Under the pieces are notes generated by a model that was not told the DNA's origin, made no database searches, and saw only the letters and a list, made by a program, of their open reading frames with translations. A stretch of 46,620 bases of DNA, from NCBI RefSeq assembly GCF_913773735.1, contig NZ_CAJYEB010000051.1:1-46620 (forward strand), given 5' to 3'. The position numbers were made by a program, and so were the translations under genes. The DNA comes from an uncultured Massilia sp. (GTDB taxonomy: Bacteria; Pseudomonadota; Gammaproteobacteria; Burkholderiales; Burkholderiaceae_D). This document shows positions 17,599-26,073 of this stretch, piece after piece. Position 1 is the first letter of the stretch. Every line of letters begins with the position of its first letter.

Positions 17599-19470
17599 AT
17601 GCGTTTCCTGAAGAATCCCCTCGCCGCCGTGGAAAGCTGGTTCCAGCGCCGCACGGCCGTTCTTTCCCATCCGCGCGCGCCGTTCCTTGCCGTCTGCATC
17701 GTGCCCGTGCTGTTCGGCCTGCTTTCGGTCTGCCTGGGCCAGGACGACAACTGGGACTTGAAGAACTACCACTGGTACAACCCGCACGCCCTGCTGCACG
17801 GCCGCATCGCCATCGACATGGCGCCCGGCCAGTGGCAAAGCTATTTCAATCCGCTGCTCGACCTGCCCTATTACCTGCTCAATGCCTGGCTGCCCGCGCC
17901 GGCCGTCGGCTTCGTGATGGGCTGGCTGCACGGCCTGAATTTCATTCTGCTGCTGGCCATCGCCCGCAGGGTGCTCGGCCACGCGGCCGGCAATGCGCGC
18001 CTGCCGTTGCTGCTGGCCGCGGTCGGCATGTGCGGCGCCGGCTTCCTGTCGGAGCTGGGCAATTCCATGGGCGATAACATGACGGCGCTGCTGACGCTGT
18101 CCTCGGTGTATCTTGTGCTGCGCGGCTGGGCGCACTTGCCGGCCTGGTCGGCACAAGCCGTGAAGACCGTGCTGCTGGCCGGCTTCGTCATGGGCCTGGG
18201 TGCGGGCCTGAAGCCGACCAACGTCACGTATGCCGCGGCCCTGTGCGTGGCCCTGCTGGCACTGCCCGCATCGTTCGGCGTGCGCCTGGGCGCGGCCTTC
18301 GCGAGCGGTTGCGCGATCGTGGCGGGCATGCTGGCGACTGCGGGCTGGTGGTGGCTCGCCATGTGGGAACGCTTCGGCAACCCACTGTTCCCGCAGTTTA
18401 ACAACGTATTCCGCAGTCCCCTGGCTCAACAGTTCGGCATCATCGACAACTTCCATATGCCGCATGGTGTGCTGGAAGCGCTGTTCTGGCCCTTCGTCTT
18501 CACCAGGAACTTCCTGCGCGTATCGGAAATCATTCTGAAGCAGGCAATCCTGCCGGTGCTGTACGGGCTGGCGATCGTGTTCGCGCTCACCTGGCTGGCC
18601 GAGCGCTTCGGCGGCAAGCGGGTGCAGGCGCCCCTGTCGGCGCCCGCCCGCTTCCTGCTCGCGTTCGGCCTGGTCGCCTACCTGGCCTGGATGAAGGTGT
18701 TCGGCATCTACCGCTACCTGGTCCCGCTCGAACTGCTGGCGCCGCTGATGGCCTGGATCCTGGTCGGGCGCATCATCCAGCGCCCGGTTGCGGCGCGCTT
18801 GGCCGGCTGGCTGCTGGCCGCCACCACGGTGGTCGTGTTCCCGTTCATGACCTGGGGTCACGCGGGCTGGACGGCCACGGGCTTCAGCGCCCAGTTGCCC
18901 CCGTTCGCCCGCCCCGCGTCGACGATCGTCTTCACCGCTCATGCCCATCCGCCCATGGGCTGGCTGGCCAACTTCTTCCCGGCCGACGTGCGCGTCGTGG
19001 CGCTGGGTTCGGGTTTCCCAGAATCGCCGGCCTACCTGGAACGCATCCAGTCCGCCATCGCCGAGCGCCAGGGACCGCATTACGTGATGCTGGCGCTGGC
19101 GAAGAATGAAAAGGAAAGCAGCCTGCGCCGCAAACAGGAACTGGTCGACATGCTGGGCCTGACGGCCGATGCCAACAGCTGCGCGCGCCTCGACCGCCTG
19201 CTGCAGCGGGTGCGCTTCCAGGTGCAGGTGAAACCCCTGGAACAGAAAGGACGCCAGTGCACGATCGAACTGCAGGCGCGCTATGCGGTGGACCTGGCGG
19301 CCCGGGACCGCACCGTCATGCAGGCGGCGCGCGACAACCTGGGCCGCTACGGCCTGGCAATCGACGAAGCCGGCTGCCAGGCCTATCCGGCCGCCGTCGG
19401 CGACGAATCGTATCCGTTCAGGCTGTGCCCGGTAACGGCCACCGGCCGGGCATCGGCGCCGGCGCCGTGA
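17599..19470 (+). CDS. Polytopic membrane protein, probable GT-C glycosyltransferase
   Basis: The 623-residue protein has about ten transmembrane helices in the first 420 residues and a soluble C-terminal domain (about 430-610). After the first helix, the periplasmic loop carries DD (49-50) followed by NWDLKNYHWYNP. A paired acidic motif in the first loop is typical of GT-C enzymes that use lipid-linked sugars. Together with the preceding GT2 and GtrA genes it would be the transferase that decorates a surface glycan. It follows GtrA by 9 bp. I do not recognise a named family, so the enzyme activity is inferred from layout and neighbours. The C-terminal domain carries no motif I know. Confidence 0.65.
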   Translation: MRFLKNPLAAVESWFQRRTAVLSHPRAPFLAVCIVPVLFGLLSVCLGQDDNWDLKNYHWYNPHALLHGRIAIDMAPGQWQSYFNPLLDLPYYLLNAWLPAPAVGFVMGWLHGLNFILLLAIARRVLGHAAGNARLPLLLAAVGMCGAGFLSELGNSMGDNMTALLTLSSVYLVLRGWAHLPAWSAQAVKTVLLAGFVMGLGAGLKPTNVTYAAALCVALLALPASFGVRLGAAFASGCAIVAGMLATAGWWWLAMWERFGNPLFPQFNNVFRSPLAQQFGIIDNFHMPHGVLEALFWPFVFTRNFLRVSEIILKQAILPVLYGLAIVFALTWLAERFGGKRVQAPLSAPARFLLAFGLVAYLAWMKVFGIYRYLVPLELLAPLMAWILVGRIIQRPVAARLAGWLLAATTVVVFPFMTWGHAGWTATGFSAQLPPFARPASTIVFTAHAHPPMGWLANFFPADVRVVALGSGFPESPAYLERIQSAIAERQGPHYVMLALAKNEKESSLRRKQELVDMLGLTADANSCARLDRLLQRVRFQVQVKPLEQKGRQCTIELQARYAVDLAARDRTVMQAARDNLGRYGLAIDEAGCQAYPAAVGDESYPFRLCPVTATGRASAPAP

Positions 19471-19530
19471 CCAGGCGGCGGCAGGTCGGCGAAGCCATCG
19501 CCGTGCGGGACTTTCCGTTCCTGTCGTCGT

Positions 19531-19806
19531 TTACTGCTTTCGTTTTTTCAGCACATACCCGGCCACCATGCCGAACGGCCAGGACACGAACAGCACCGTC
19601 TCCCAATAGCGGAAATCCTCGTACTCGCGCAGCGTGTATTCGTTGTTGCGCTTGTCGCAGAAGACGTCGCGGCCGCAAGGCTTGAGGGGTGCGTAGGGAT
19701 AGCTGGCGAAGCCGTATCCCATCCAGCCCAGGCACCAGGCGATGACGAGATAGGGAAGCAGGCGCCCGAAGGACATCCCGCGCTTGCCCTCATGGCTGCC
19801 CGTCAT
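19531..19806 (-). CDS. Small membrane protein of unknown function
   Basis: The 91-residue product has two hydrophobic helices (about 13-32 and 68-85) with a polar middle that has two Cys (PCGRDVFCDK) and is rich in Glu/Tyr. It ends KKRKQ. The start ATG 19806 overlaps the stop of the preceding small gene (ATGA), so the two are probably translated together. No family recognised. Confidence 0.6.
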   Translation of the reverse strand: MTGSHEGKRGMSFGRLLPYLVIAWCLGWMGYGFASYPYAPLKPCGRDVFCDKRNNEYTLREYEDFRYWETVLFVSWPFGMVAGYVLKKRKQ

Positions 19807-20054
19807 CGCCGCCGCCCCGCGAGGCGCGCCTCGATCCCTTTCAGGAAGAGGTCGGCGATCAGCTCCTGCTGCACGGGGTCGCCGCCGGAGGCCCCGGGAA
19901 GCCACTTGGCGTAGGCGGTGGCATGGTCTCCCGCCCGGAACGCCTCGATGCCCGCGGCGCGCCACTCATCGTTCTCCGTGCCCTGCGCGGCCGCACAGGC
20001 GCCGAGGGCGGCGGCCAGGGCCAGGCAGCGCCGGGCGGCGGAAAACGGGGGCAT
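19803..20054 (-). CDS. Small exported protein with a Sel1-like repeat
   Basis: The 83-residue product starts with a signal peptide (about 1-23, ending ACAAA/Q). One helical repeat follows (AFRAGDHATAYAKWLPGAS..GDPVQQ), resembling half of a Sel1/TPR unit. It is probably periplasmic. The stop overlaps the start of the next small gene. The Arg-rich tail (ARLAGRRR) is odd. The function is unknown. Confidence 0.55.
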   Translation of the reverse strand: MPPFSAARRCLALAAALGACAAAQGTENDEWRAAGIEAFRAGDHATAYAKWLPGASGGDPVQQELIADLFLKGIEARLAGRRR

Positions 20055-20069
20055 GGTCGCGCGTCCCCG

Positions 20070-20369
20070 TCAGCGTTGCTGGTCGCCCGCCATGTAGCGT
20101 TCGTAGTTGCGGGCGAAGTCGTCGAGATTGTCCTCCAGCATCTTGCGGTACTGGTCGGTCAGGTAGGCCATCACGTGCTCCTTCTCGAGCGCCATGTTCT
20201 GTGCGCTGCCCGTGGTCTTGGCGACGATGAAGGCGTTGAAGCGCGCCGAGGCGAACATGGTCGAGGCGCCGACCTCGTTGGGATGCGCCGCATCGCACTG
20301 CGCGTTGGCGATGTTGATGAGGGCATTGGCGCGATGCCAGAATTCCGGGCCGGTGGTGTTGTTGCTCAT
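20070..20369 (-). CDS. DUF3144 family protein
   Basis: The 99-residue soluble protein matches DUF3144: FWHRANALINIANAQ near the N-terminus, ASARFNAF in the middle and a helical C-terminus with DNLDDFARNYERYM. There is no signal peptide or membrane helix. ATG 20369 is preceded by a weak AGGGA. It is followed by two small genes on the same strand. Function unknown. Confidence 0.8.
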   Translation of the reverse strand: MSNNTTGPEFWHRANALINIANAQCDAAHPNEVGASTMFASARFNAFIVAKTTGSAQNMALEKEHVMAYLTDQYRKMLEDNLDDFARNYERYMAGDQQR

Positions 20370-20445
20370 GATGTATCCCTGCAAAAAACGCACTCTAGCA
20401 CAAGCGCCGGCGCGCGTACCCGGCCGCAATCCAGGCCCGCGTTCC

Positions 20446-21042
20446 TCACCCGCCCATCCCCGCTTCCGGCATGACCAAGCCGGCGATGGCGACCAGCCAA
20501 GCCAGCGCGCCGAGGCCGATCCACAGCTTGTTGGCGCCCGTGAGCCGGTCGTTCGCGCGGCCGTCCGGATCGCCGCAGGCCAGGTTGACCATGCGCTGGG
20601 CGTGCAGCAGCAGGAACAGCAGCGGGAAGATGCAGGCGATCGACACCACGTCGCCGGCCGTGCCGCCGACCAGGCGGTCGATCACTTCCGACAGCACCAT
20701 CCACGCGACGGCGACGGTGGCGTGCCAGCCGCTGTGCCAGCGCGCGACGCGCGGCACGTGGCGGCCGTGCGCCTTCACCCTGGCGAACAGCGCATGCGTG
20801 AAGAACATCGGGAAGATCGCGCGCTGCACCGGCCAGATCGTGGTGCCGAACATGCTGGCGCGCGGATGCCGCCCCTTGTACAGGTCCCAGTGCTTGTAGA
20901 ACCAGTAGAAGGTGTAGAGGGTGAAGGTGGCCAGGTACAGGATCGCCAGCTTGCGCCGCGACACCACGTAGAACATCGGCGGCAGCGGCGCGTCGTGGAG
21001 GACCGGCGTGTCGTCGGCCGGCGCGGCGCTGCTGGTTGTCAT
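20446..21042 (-). CDS. Conserved membrane protein of unknown function
   Basis: The 198-residue protein has an N-terminal polar tail, then MFYVVSRRKLAILYL..TFTLYTFYWFYKHWDLYK (about 23-57). That resembles the DUF4234-type membrane proteins in which an FYWFYK motif follows the first helix. Further helices lie near 105-125, 128-148 and 170-190. No catalytic residues are apparent. An AGGA site precedes ATG 21042. Confidence 0.65.
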   Translation of the reverse strand: MTTSSAAPADDTPVLHDAPLPPMFYVVSRRKLAILYLATFTLYTFYWFYKHWDLYKGRHPRASMFGTTIWPVQRAIFPMFFTHALFARVKAHGRHVPRVARWHSGWHATVAVAWMVLSEVIDRLVGGTAGDVVSIACIFPLLFLLLHAQRMVNLACGDPDGRANDRLTGANKLWIGLGALAWLVAIAGLVMPEAGMGG

Positions 21043-21168
21043 GGCGTCCTGTTCCTTGCTGTCGAGGACTGCACGATGCCGCAGCGCTGCCCGTTCGTCA
21101 ACAGGTCGCTCCGGCAGCCGTTTCCGGCCGGCGCCTGCCCGGCTGCCCGGCCACCCGGAAGCGGCTGC

Positions 21169-21372
21169 TCAATAGTGCGGCGGGCGCTCGTTGACCGGCC
21201 CCTGGCCGTTGTCGCGCAGCGTGCGCACGTGCTCGGCCAGCTTGGCGACCAGCGCCTCCAGCTGGTCGATGCGGCGGCCCTGCTCGTAGACGGTGCGGTT
21301 GAGCGTGTCGACCAGGTTTTCCTGCTCGCTCAGCTTGATTTCGATGTCGATGAAGCGGTTTTCGTCGCTCAT
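21169..21372 (-). CDS. slyX: SlyX protein
   Basis: The 67-residue protein has the SlyX profile: an acidic coiled-coil with E.KL.EQE..VDTLN, then a heptad-repeat helix and a C-terminal tail ending in RPPHY. The P-P-H-Y end is a good family marker. It is cytoplasmic, and its function is not established. It reads into the 20.4-21.0 kb membrane protein gene after a 126-bp gap. Confidence 0.88.
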   Translation of the reverse strand: MSDENRFIDIEIKLSEQENLVDTLNRTVYEQGRRIDQLEALVAKLAEHVRTLRDNGQGPVNERPPHY

Positions 21373-21390
21373 GGTGTCTCCGGACGCGCA

Positions 21391-21421
21391 AATGAAAAGA
21401 GCCGCATTATGCCTGCGGCTC
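21391..21421 (-). terminator. Intrinsic terminator of the metalloprotease gene
   Basis: GAGCCGCA (21399-21406) pairs with TGCGGCTC (21414-21421) around a 7-nt loop. Read leftward it is followed by TTTTCATTT. It lies just beyond the protease stop codon. Confidence 0.75.
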
Positions 21422-21445
21422 CCGTCCCCGTGCCGGACGACGCGT

Positions 21446-23617
21446 TCAGCCGACGTGGTAGGGCACGTACTTCATGCCGTCCTGGATGCTGCCGATCACC
21501 TGCGCCTGGTTCTCGGCGCTTTCGCTGAAGGCGACGATCACGTCCACGCGCGAGGTGCCCATGCCGAGCGAATTCATCCAGAAATCGTAGCCCGCGCCCT
21601 CGGCGGTGCGGTGCAGCACGTTCGTGTACAGCCTGGTGACGAACTCGGCGTCGGTCGGCGCCGTGCCGTACTGCTGGTCGAACTCCTTCTGGTGCATGAA
21701 CAGGTCGGCCAGGTTCTTCAGCGTGTAGCTGGTGTCCATGGCCGAGATCCAGTAGCCCAGGCCGGCTTCCTCGGCCGGGCGCCCGAACACGGCCTGGTAC
21801 AGGCGGTAGATCTGGCCGGCATTGCCGTCCACGTCCAGCGCGATGTTGCCGTCGCTAAACTCCAGGCGCTCGACGTTGAGCACCGCGTCGTGGCCGCCGT
21901 TGCCGGTCTTGTCGGTCACGCCATAGCCCCAGACTTCCTTGGCCACCGTGTAGTTGCTGCGGGTGCCGGCATACACGACGGTGTCGAGGCCGGCCTGGCC
22001 GTCGATCGCGTTGTCGCCGGCGCCCGGGGCGACCAGGCGGTCGTTGGCGCCGGTGCCGGCCAGGTTCAGGCTGCTGTCCACCGTCAGCGTCAGCAGCGTG
22101 TCGGCGCTGGTCGCGTTGCCGGCCTTGTCGATCGAGACCGGGCGCAGGCTGTACTGGCCATTGGGCAGCGGCGACGTGGCGATCGACCAGGTGCCGTCGG
22201 CGCCGACGGTCGCGTGCGCGATGTCGAGCGCGTCGTCGAGGGTGGCGCCCAGGCGCCACAGCTGGATCTCGGTGCCGGCCTCGCCGGTGCCGCGCAGCGT
22301 GGCCGTGTTGGCGCCCGAGAACGACAGCGACGCTGTCGGCACGATCGGCGCGGTGGCGTCGACGTTGAACGAGGCGATCGCGCTGGACGTCGAGGTATTG
22401 CCGGAAGCGTCCGTCGCCACGGCGTAGATCTTGTAGCCCAGGCCATCGGCGAAGGCATCGAGCCTGGCGGTCCACAGGCCGTTGGCATCGGTGACGGCGG
22501 TGCCGACGAGCAGGTTGTCGGTCGTGTAGATCTTGATCGTGGCGTTGGCCTCGGCGCTGCCGGTGACGCTCGGGTTCTTGTTCGACACGTAGCCGTTGCC
22601 GTTCTGGGTCACGACCAGCTGCGGCGCGGCCGGCGGCGTGGTGTCGCCCAGCACCGTGTCGGCGCGCACCGCGCCGTCGCCGCCGAACTGGTACAGCTCG
22701 ACCGAGCGCAGGATGTCCGTGCCGTCGATCCCATCCTTGCTGGTCACCTGCACGTCGCCGTTGGCGAGCTGGCTGAAGGTGTAGTTGCTGCGGGCACCGC
22801 GGAACACTGCGGTATCGGTTCCTGCTCCGCCATCGATCATGTCATTGCCTCCGTCTCCTTCGAGTTTGTCGTTGGCGGCCGTACCCGTCAGGGTGTCGGC
22901 GCCGCCGGTACCGGTGATGTAGCGTCCGCCCGTGGTCGAATTGATGCCCAGGGCGCCGCGCAGCCCGTCGCCGCCGTACAGCCAGTTCAGCGCGGCGATG
23001 TCGTACTGCTGGAACGTCGCGTACGGGCCGCCGGCGTCGGTGTACGACATCAGCGTGTTGGCCGTGTTGTCCTGCGCCGGCGGCAAGTCCGTCGCGTTGC
23101 CGTTGATGATGTCGAACGGGTGCTTCAGGCCGAGCGCATGGCCCAGCTCGTGCAACAGCGTCTCGTAGCCCTGGGTCCCCGGGGCCAGGTTCATGTTCTG
23201 GGCGCGCCATTCGACGTTGTCCAGGTAGACATAGGCGTCGGCCGTATAGCTGCTCACCAGGTTGCCGCTGTATTCGTAGCTGCTGTGCCAGCTGCACAGG
23301 CCCGTGACATTGCTCGGCGTCAGGTTCAGGTTGCACAGGTGGACGTCGGCGTCGTTGCCGTTCGCCGTCTCGACGAACTGGATGCCGGTCAGGCTCGACA
23401 GATAGGCGAGCGCGCTGCGGGTGGCGGCCTGCTGGGAGGCGGTGAACGCTTCCTGGCCCGTGGTGTTCGCTTCGTTGCCGGCGGCGATCGAGAAGGTGTA
23501 GCGCAGGACATTGTCTGCCGGCGTAAGGAAATTCCAGTCGGGACCGCTGTCGAGCAGCGCGTCGATGTGTCTCAGCCCGGACAGGGGGATCGTCGTGATA
23601 TCGGAAATGGTTGCCAT
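21446..23617 (-). CDS. Serralysin-type secreted metalloprotease with DUF4214 domain
   Basis: This 723-residue metzincin has the zinc motif HELGHALGLKH at 156-166 (ligands H156, H160, H166; general base E157) and a Met-turn LMSYTD (189-194). The enzyme should be a secreted Ca-dependent endopeptidase of the M10B type. RTX nonapeptide-like repeats (GGNDMIDGGAGTD, around 270-285) follow. Then come Ig-like segments typical of repeat-in-toxin proteins, a second RTX-like block and a DUF4214 domain. There is no Sec signal, which fits type I secretion, but no T1SS genes are in the window. ATG 23617 (MATISDITTI) was chosen over GTG 23668, which adds atypical residues and lacks a ribosome site. Confidence 0.9.
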   Translation of the reverse strand: MATISDITTIPLSGLRHIDALLDSGPDWNFLTPADNVLRYTFSIAAGNEANTTGQEAFTASQQAATRSALAYLSSLTGIQFVETANGNDADVHLCNLNLTPSNVTGLCSWHSSYEYSGNLVSSYTADAYVYLDNVEWRAQNMNLAPGTQGYETLLHELGHALGLKHPFDIINGNATDLPPAQDNTANTLMSYTDAGGPYATFQQYDIAALNWLYGGDGLRGALGINSTTGGRYITGTGGADTLTGTAANDKLEGDGGNDMIDGGAGTDTAVFRGARSNYTFSQLANGDVQVTSKDGIDGTDILRSVELYQFGGDGAVRADTVLGDTTPPAAPQLVVTQNGNGYVSNKNPSVTGSAEANATIKIYTTDNLLVGTAVTDANGLWTARLDAFADGLGYKIYAVATDASGNTSTSSAIASFNVDATAPIVPTASLSFSGANTATLRGTGEAGTEIQLWRLGATLDDALDIAHATVGADGTWSIATSPLPNGQYSLRPVSIDKAGNATSADTLLTLTVDSSLNLAGTGANDRLVAPGAGDNAIDGQAGLDTVVYAGTRSNYTVAKEVWGYGVTDKTGNGGHDAVLNVERLEFSDGNIALDVDGNAGQIYRLYQAVFGRPAEEAGLGYWISAMDTSYTLKNLADLFMHQKEFDQQYGTAPTDAEFVTRLYTNVLHRTAEGAGYDFWMNSLGMGTSRVDVIVAFSESAENQAQVIGSIQDGMKYVPYHVG

Positions 23618-23693
23618 GCGGAATAGTCGGGCTGCTTGCAGCGCTGCGCGGACCGGGATGGGATCCACGCAGGTTGCTTTATTGAAATTGATT

Positions 23694-23706
23694 GTGACAA
23701 AGTCAC
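23694..23706. promoter_or_regulatory. Palindromic operator candidate upstream of the metalloprotease
   Basis: GTGAC AAA GTCAC lies about 77 bp upstream of the protease start, in an AT-rich stretch. Half-sites resemble TGTGA/TCAC of Crp-type proteins, but the spacing is one base short of the canonical Crp site. Confidence 0.35.
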
Positions 23707-23871
23707 CTCAGGAAAGTATTTCCCGCGCAACAGTTGAAGTCAAATAAGAATTTCAATCGTGCGCACCCCTTGCCAGCCCATCAAGGCTTATGCGCAACGC
23801 ATGATGACGTACATACATCGAATCATGGTGCAAAGACATTGAACAGCCGGCAGGGACGCCGCCCGGCAACC

Positions 23872-23899
23872 GGACGCGCGCCCGGTAGGGCGCGCGTCC
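23872..23899. terminator. Strong hairpin downstream of rep (no T-tract)
   Basis: GGACGCGCGCCC (23872-23883) and GGGCGCGCGTCC (23888-23899) form a perfect 12-bp stem with a GGTA loop, 8 bp beyond the rep stop. No T run follows on either strand. It may stabilise the mRNA end or terminate with help. Confidence 0.45.
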
Positions 23900-23906
23900 C
23901 GTCGCG

Positions 23907-25967
23907 TCACGCTTTCGGCGTGGCCAGCAGGGCCTTGAGGTTGGCCAGGCGTTCCTTGGGGCTGAGGATTTCGTTTTCCTTCGGCGGCGCGTCGCCGACG
24001 TCGAGCGCCATCTCCTTGATGAAGCGCGACGGATCGCAGTGGACCAGCTCGCCCGCGCGCTTGCGCTTCTTGCACCAGGTGACGTGCAGCGTGCGCTGGG
24101 CGCGCGTGATGCCGACGTACATCAGGCGCCGCTCTTCCTGGATGCGCGCGGCGATGCGCTCGATCGGGTCGTCGACGTCGCCCTTGTGCGGCAGGATGCC
24201 CTCCTCGCAGCCGACCAGGTAGACGTGCGGGTACTCCAGGCCCTTGGACGCGTGCAGCGTGGACATGCGCACGGCGTCCGGCTCCTCGTCCTGGCCTTCG
24301 AGCATCGACATCAGCGCCACCATCTGCGTCAGCTCGAGCAGGTTCTTCTCTTCGCCGTCGCGGTCGCGCCCGCCGCGCCCGCGCTCCTTCAGCCAGTTGA
24401 CGAATTCCAGCACGTTCTGCCACTTGCCCTGCGCGGCCCGGTCGTCGAAGTTCTCGTACAGGTAGTGCTCGTAGTTCATCTCCTTCATCATGTCGTCGAG
24501 CAGCTCGGCGGCGGCGTCGCCGCTGCCGGACGGGCCGGGACGCGTGGCGCGCGATTCCAGCTCGTTGATCCAGTGGCAGAACTCGCGCAGCGGGATCAGC
24601 TGGCGGTCCTGCAGGCGCGCCTCGATGCCGCCCTTGAGCGCGGCTTCGAACAGCGAGCAGTTCCACTGCTTGGAGAATTCGCCCAGCGCCTCGATGGTCG
24701 CCATGCCGACGCCGCGCTTGGGCGTGGTGATCGCCCGGATGAACGCCGGATCGTCGCCCTCGTTGGCGATCAGGCGCAGGTAGGCGATGATGTCCTTGAT
24801 CTCGGCCTTGTCGAAGAAGCTCTGGCCGCCCGAGATCGTGTACGGGATGCGCTCCTTGCGCAGCGCCTGCTCGATCACGCGGGCCTGGTGGTTGCCGCGG
24901 TACAGGATCGCGAAATCGGACCACTTGTTCTTGCGCTGGAAGTGCTCGGTGGAGATCAGCATCGCGACCTGGTCGGCCTCGGTCTCGTCGTTCGGCATGC
25001 CGGACACCTTGATCGGCTCGCCCAGGCCGTGCTCGGACCACAGCGACTTCTCGAACAGCTTCGGGTTGTTGCCGATGACGGCGTTGGCCGCCTGCAGGAT
25101 GCGCGTGGTGGAACGGTAGTTCTGCTCCAGCTTGATGACGCGCAGGTCCGGGAAGTCGGTCTGCAGGGTCTTGAGGTTTTCCACCGACGCGCCGCGCCAG
25201 GCATAGATCGCCTGGTCGTCGTCGCCCACCGCCGTGAACATCGGCTTCTTGCCCAGGCCCGTCACCAGCAGCTTGACCAGCTCGTACTGGCAGGTGTTGG
25301 TGTCCTGGTACTCGTCCATCAGCAAATAGCGCAGGCGCCGCTGCCAGCGGTCGCGGATCGGCTCGTTGTTGCGGAACAGTTCCACCGGCAGGCGGATCAG
25401 GTCGTCGAAGTCGACGGCCTGGTAGGCCTGCAAGGTCGCCAGGTAGCTGCGGTAGATGCGGCCGGCCTGGGCCTCGTCCTCGTCCTGGGCGTTGTTGATG
25501 GCGTCCTCGGGGTCGACCAGGCCGTTCTTCCACAGCGAGATGGCGTTCTGGATGCGGCGGATTTCCTGCTTGTCGGTGGTCATGGCCAGGTCGGACACGA
25601 TCGTGTAGCAGTCGTCGCTGTCCATGATCGAGAACTTGTCCTTGAGGCCGACGCCGGCCGCTTCCTGGCGCAGGATCTTGACGCCCAGCGAGTGGAAGGT
25701 GGACACCGTCAGTTGCTTGGCCTGCTTGGGCTGCTTGAGCAGCTTGCCGATGCGCTCCTGCATCTCGAGCGCGGCCTTGTTGGTGAAGGTCAGCGCGGCG
25801 ATCGTGCGCGGATCGTAGCCGCGGTGCTCGATCATGTAGGCGATCTTTTGCGTGATCACGCGGGTCTTGCCCGAGCCGGCGCCGGCCAGCACCAGGCAGG
25901 GCCCGTCGAGATAGAGCACGGCTTCGCTCTGCGGTCCGTTGAGGCCGAAATTCGGGGTGGTAGACAT
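23907..25967 (-). CDS. rep: ATP-dependent DNA helicase Rep (UvrD/Rep superfamily 1)
   Basis: This 686-residue superfamily-1 helicase has Walker A AGAGSGKT (28-35), DEYQDT (218-223), GDDDQAIYAWRGA (248-260), LEQNYRST, and the C-terminal motifs TLHASKGLEY and EERRLMYVGITRA. Order and spacing match E. coli Rep, and several blocks (VKLEQNYRS, ILYRGNHQ, YTISGGQSFF) are near-identical to it, which favours Rep over UvrD/PcrA. Rep unwinds 3'-to-5' and helps replication forks pass bound proteins. ATG 25967 begins MSTTPNFGLNGPQ; the upstream in-frame extension to 26144 overlaps the neighbouring gene's end and looks artificial. Confidence 0.93.
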   Translation of the reverse strand: MSTTPNFGLNGPQSEAVLYLDGPCLVLAGAGSGKTRVITQKIAYMIEHRGYDPRTIAALTFTNKAALEMQERIGKLLKQPKQAKQLTVSTFHSLGVKILRQEAAGVGLKDKFSIMDSDDCYTIVSDLAMTTDKQEIRRIQNAISLWKNGLVDPEDAINNAQDEDEAQAGRIYRSYLATLQAYQAVDFDDLIRLPVELFRNNEPIRDRWQRRLRYLLMDEYQDTNTCQYELVKLLVTGLGKKPMFTAVGDDDQAIYAWRGASVENLKTLQTDFPDLRVIKLEQNYRSTTRILQAANAVIGNNPKLFEKSLWSEHGLGEPIKVSGMPNDETEADQVAMLISTEHFQRKNKWSDFAILYRGNHQARVIEQALRKERIPYTISGGQSFFDKAEIKDIIAYLRLIANEGDDPAFIRAITTPKRGVGMATIEALGEFSKQWNCSLFEAALKGGIEARLQDRQLIPLREFCHWINELESRATRPGPSGSGDAAAELLDDMMKEMNYEHYLYENFDDRAAQGKWQNVLEFVNWLKERGRGGRDRDGEEKNLLELTQMVALMSMLEGQDEEPDAVRMSTLHASKGLEYPHVYLVGCEEGILPHKGDVDDPIERIAARIQEERRLMYVGITRAQRTLHVTWCKKRKRAGELVHCDPSRFIKEMALDVGDAPPKENEILSPKERLANLKALLATPKA

Positions 25968-26073
25968 GGGAAATTTCCGGAAGGACAGCTCTGCATTGTA
26001 GCGAAGCTTGTCCCGGTGCTGAAGTCCGGCAACGCAGCGCGTGCCGGCGGCGTGGTGCGGCGTGGTCGGCCGG

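Noticed and set aside
17116..19080. A 654-residue minus-strand frame over the glycosylation operon
   Set aside because: Composition is Gln/His/Gly/Arg-rich and it overlaps GtrA and the GT-C-like gene, which have clear membrane patterns.
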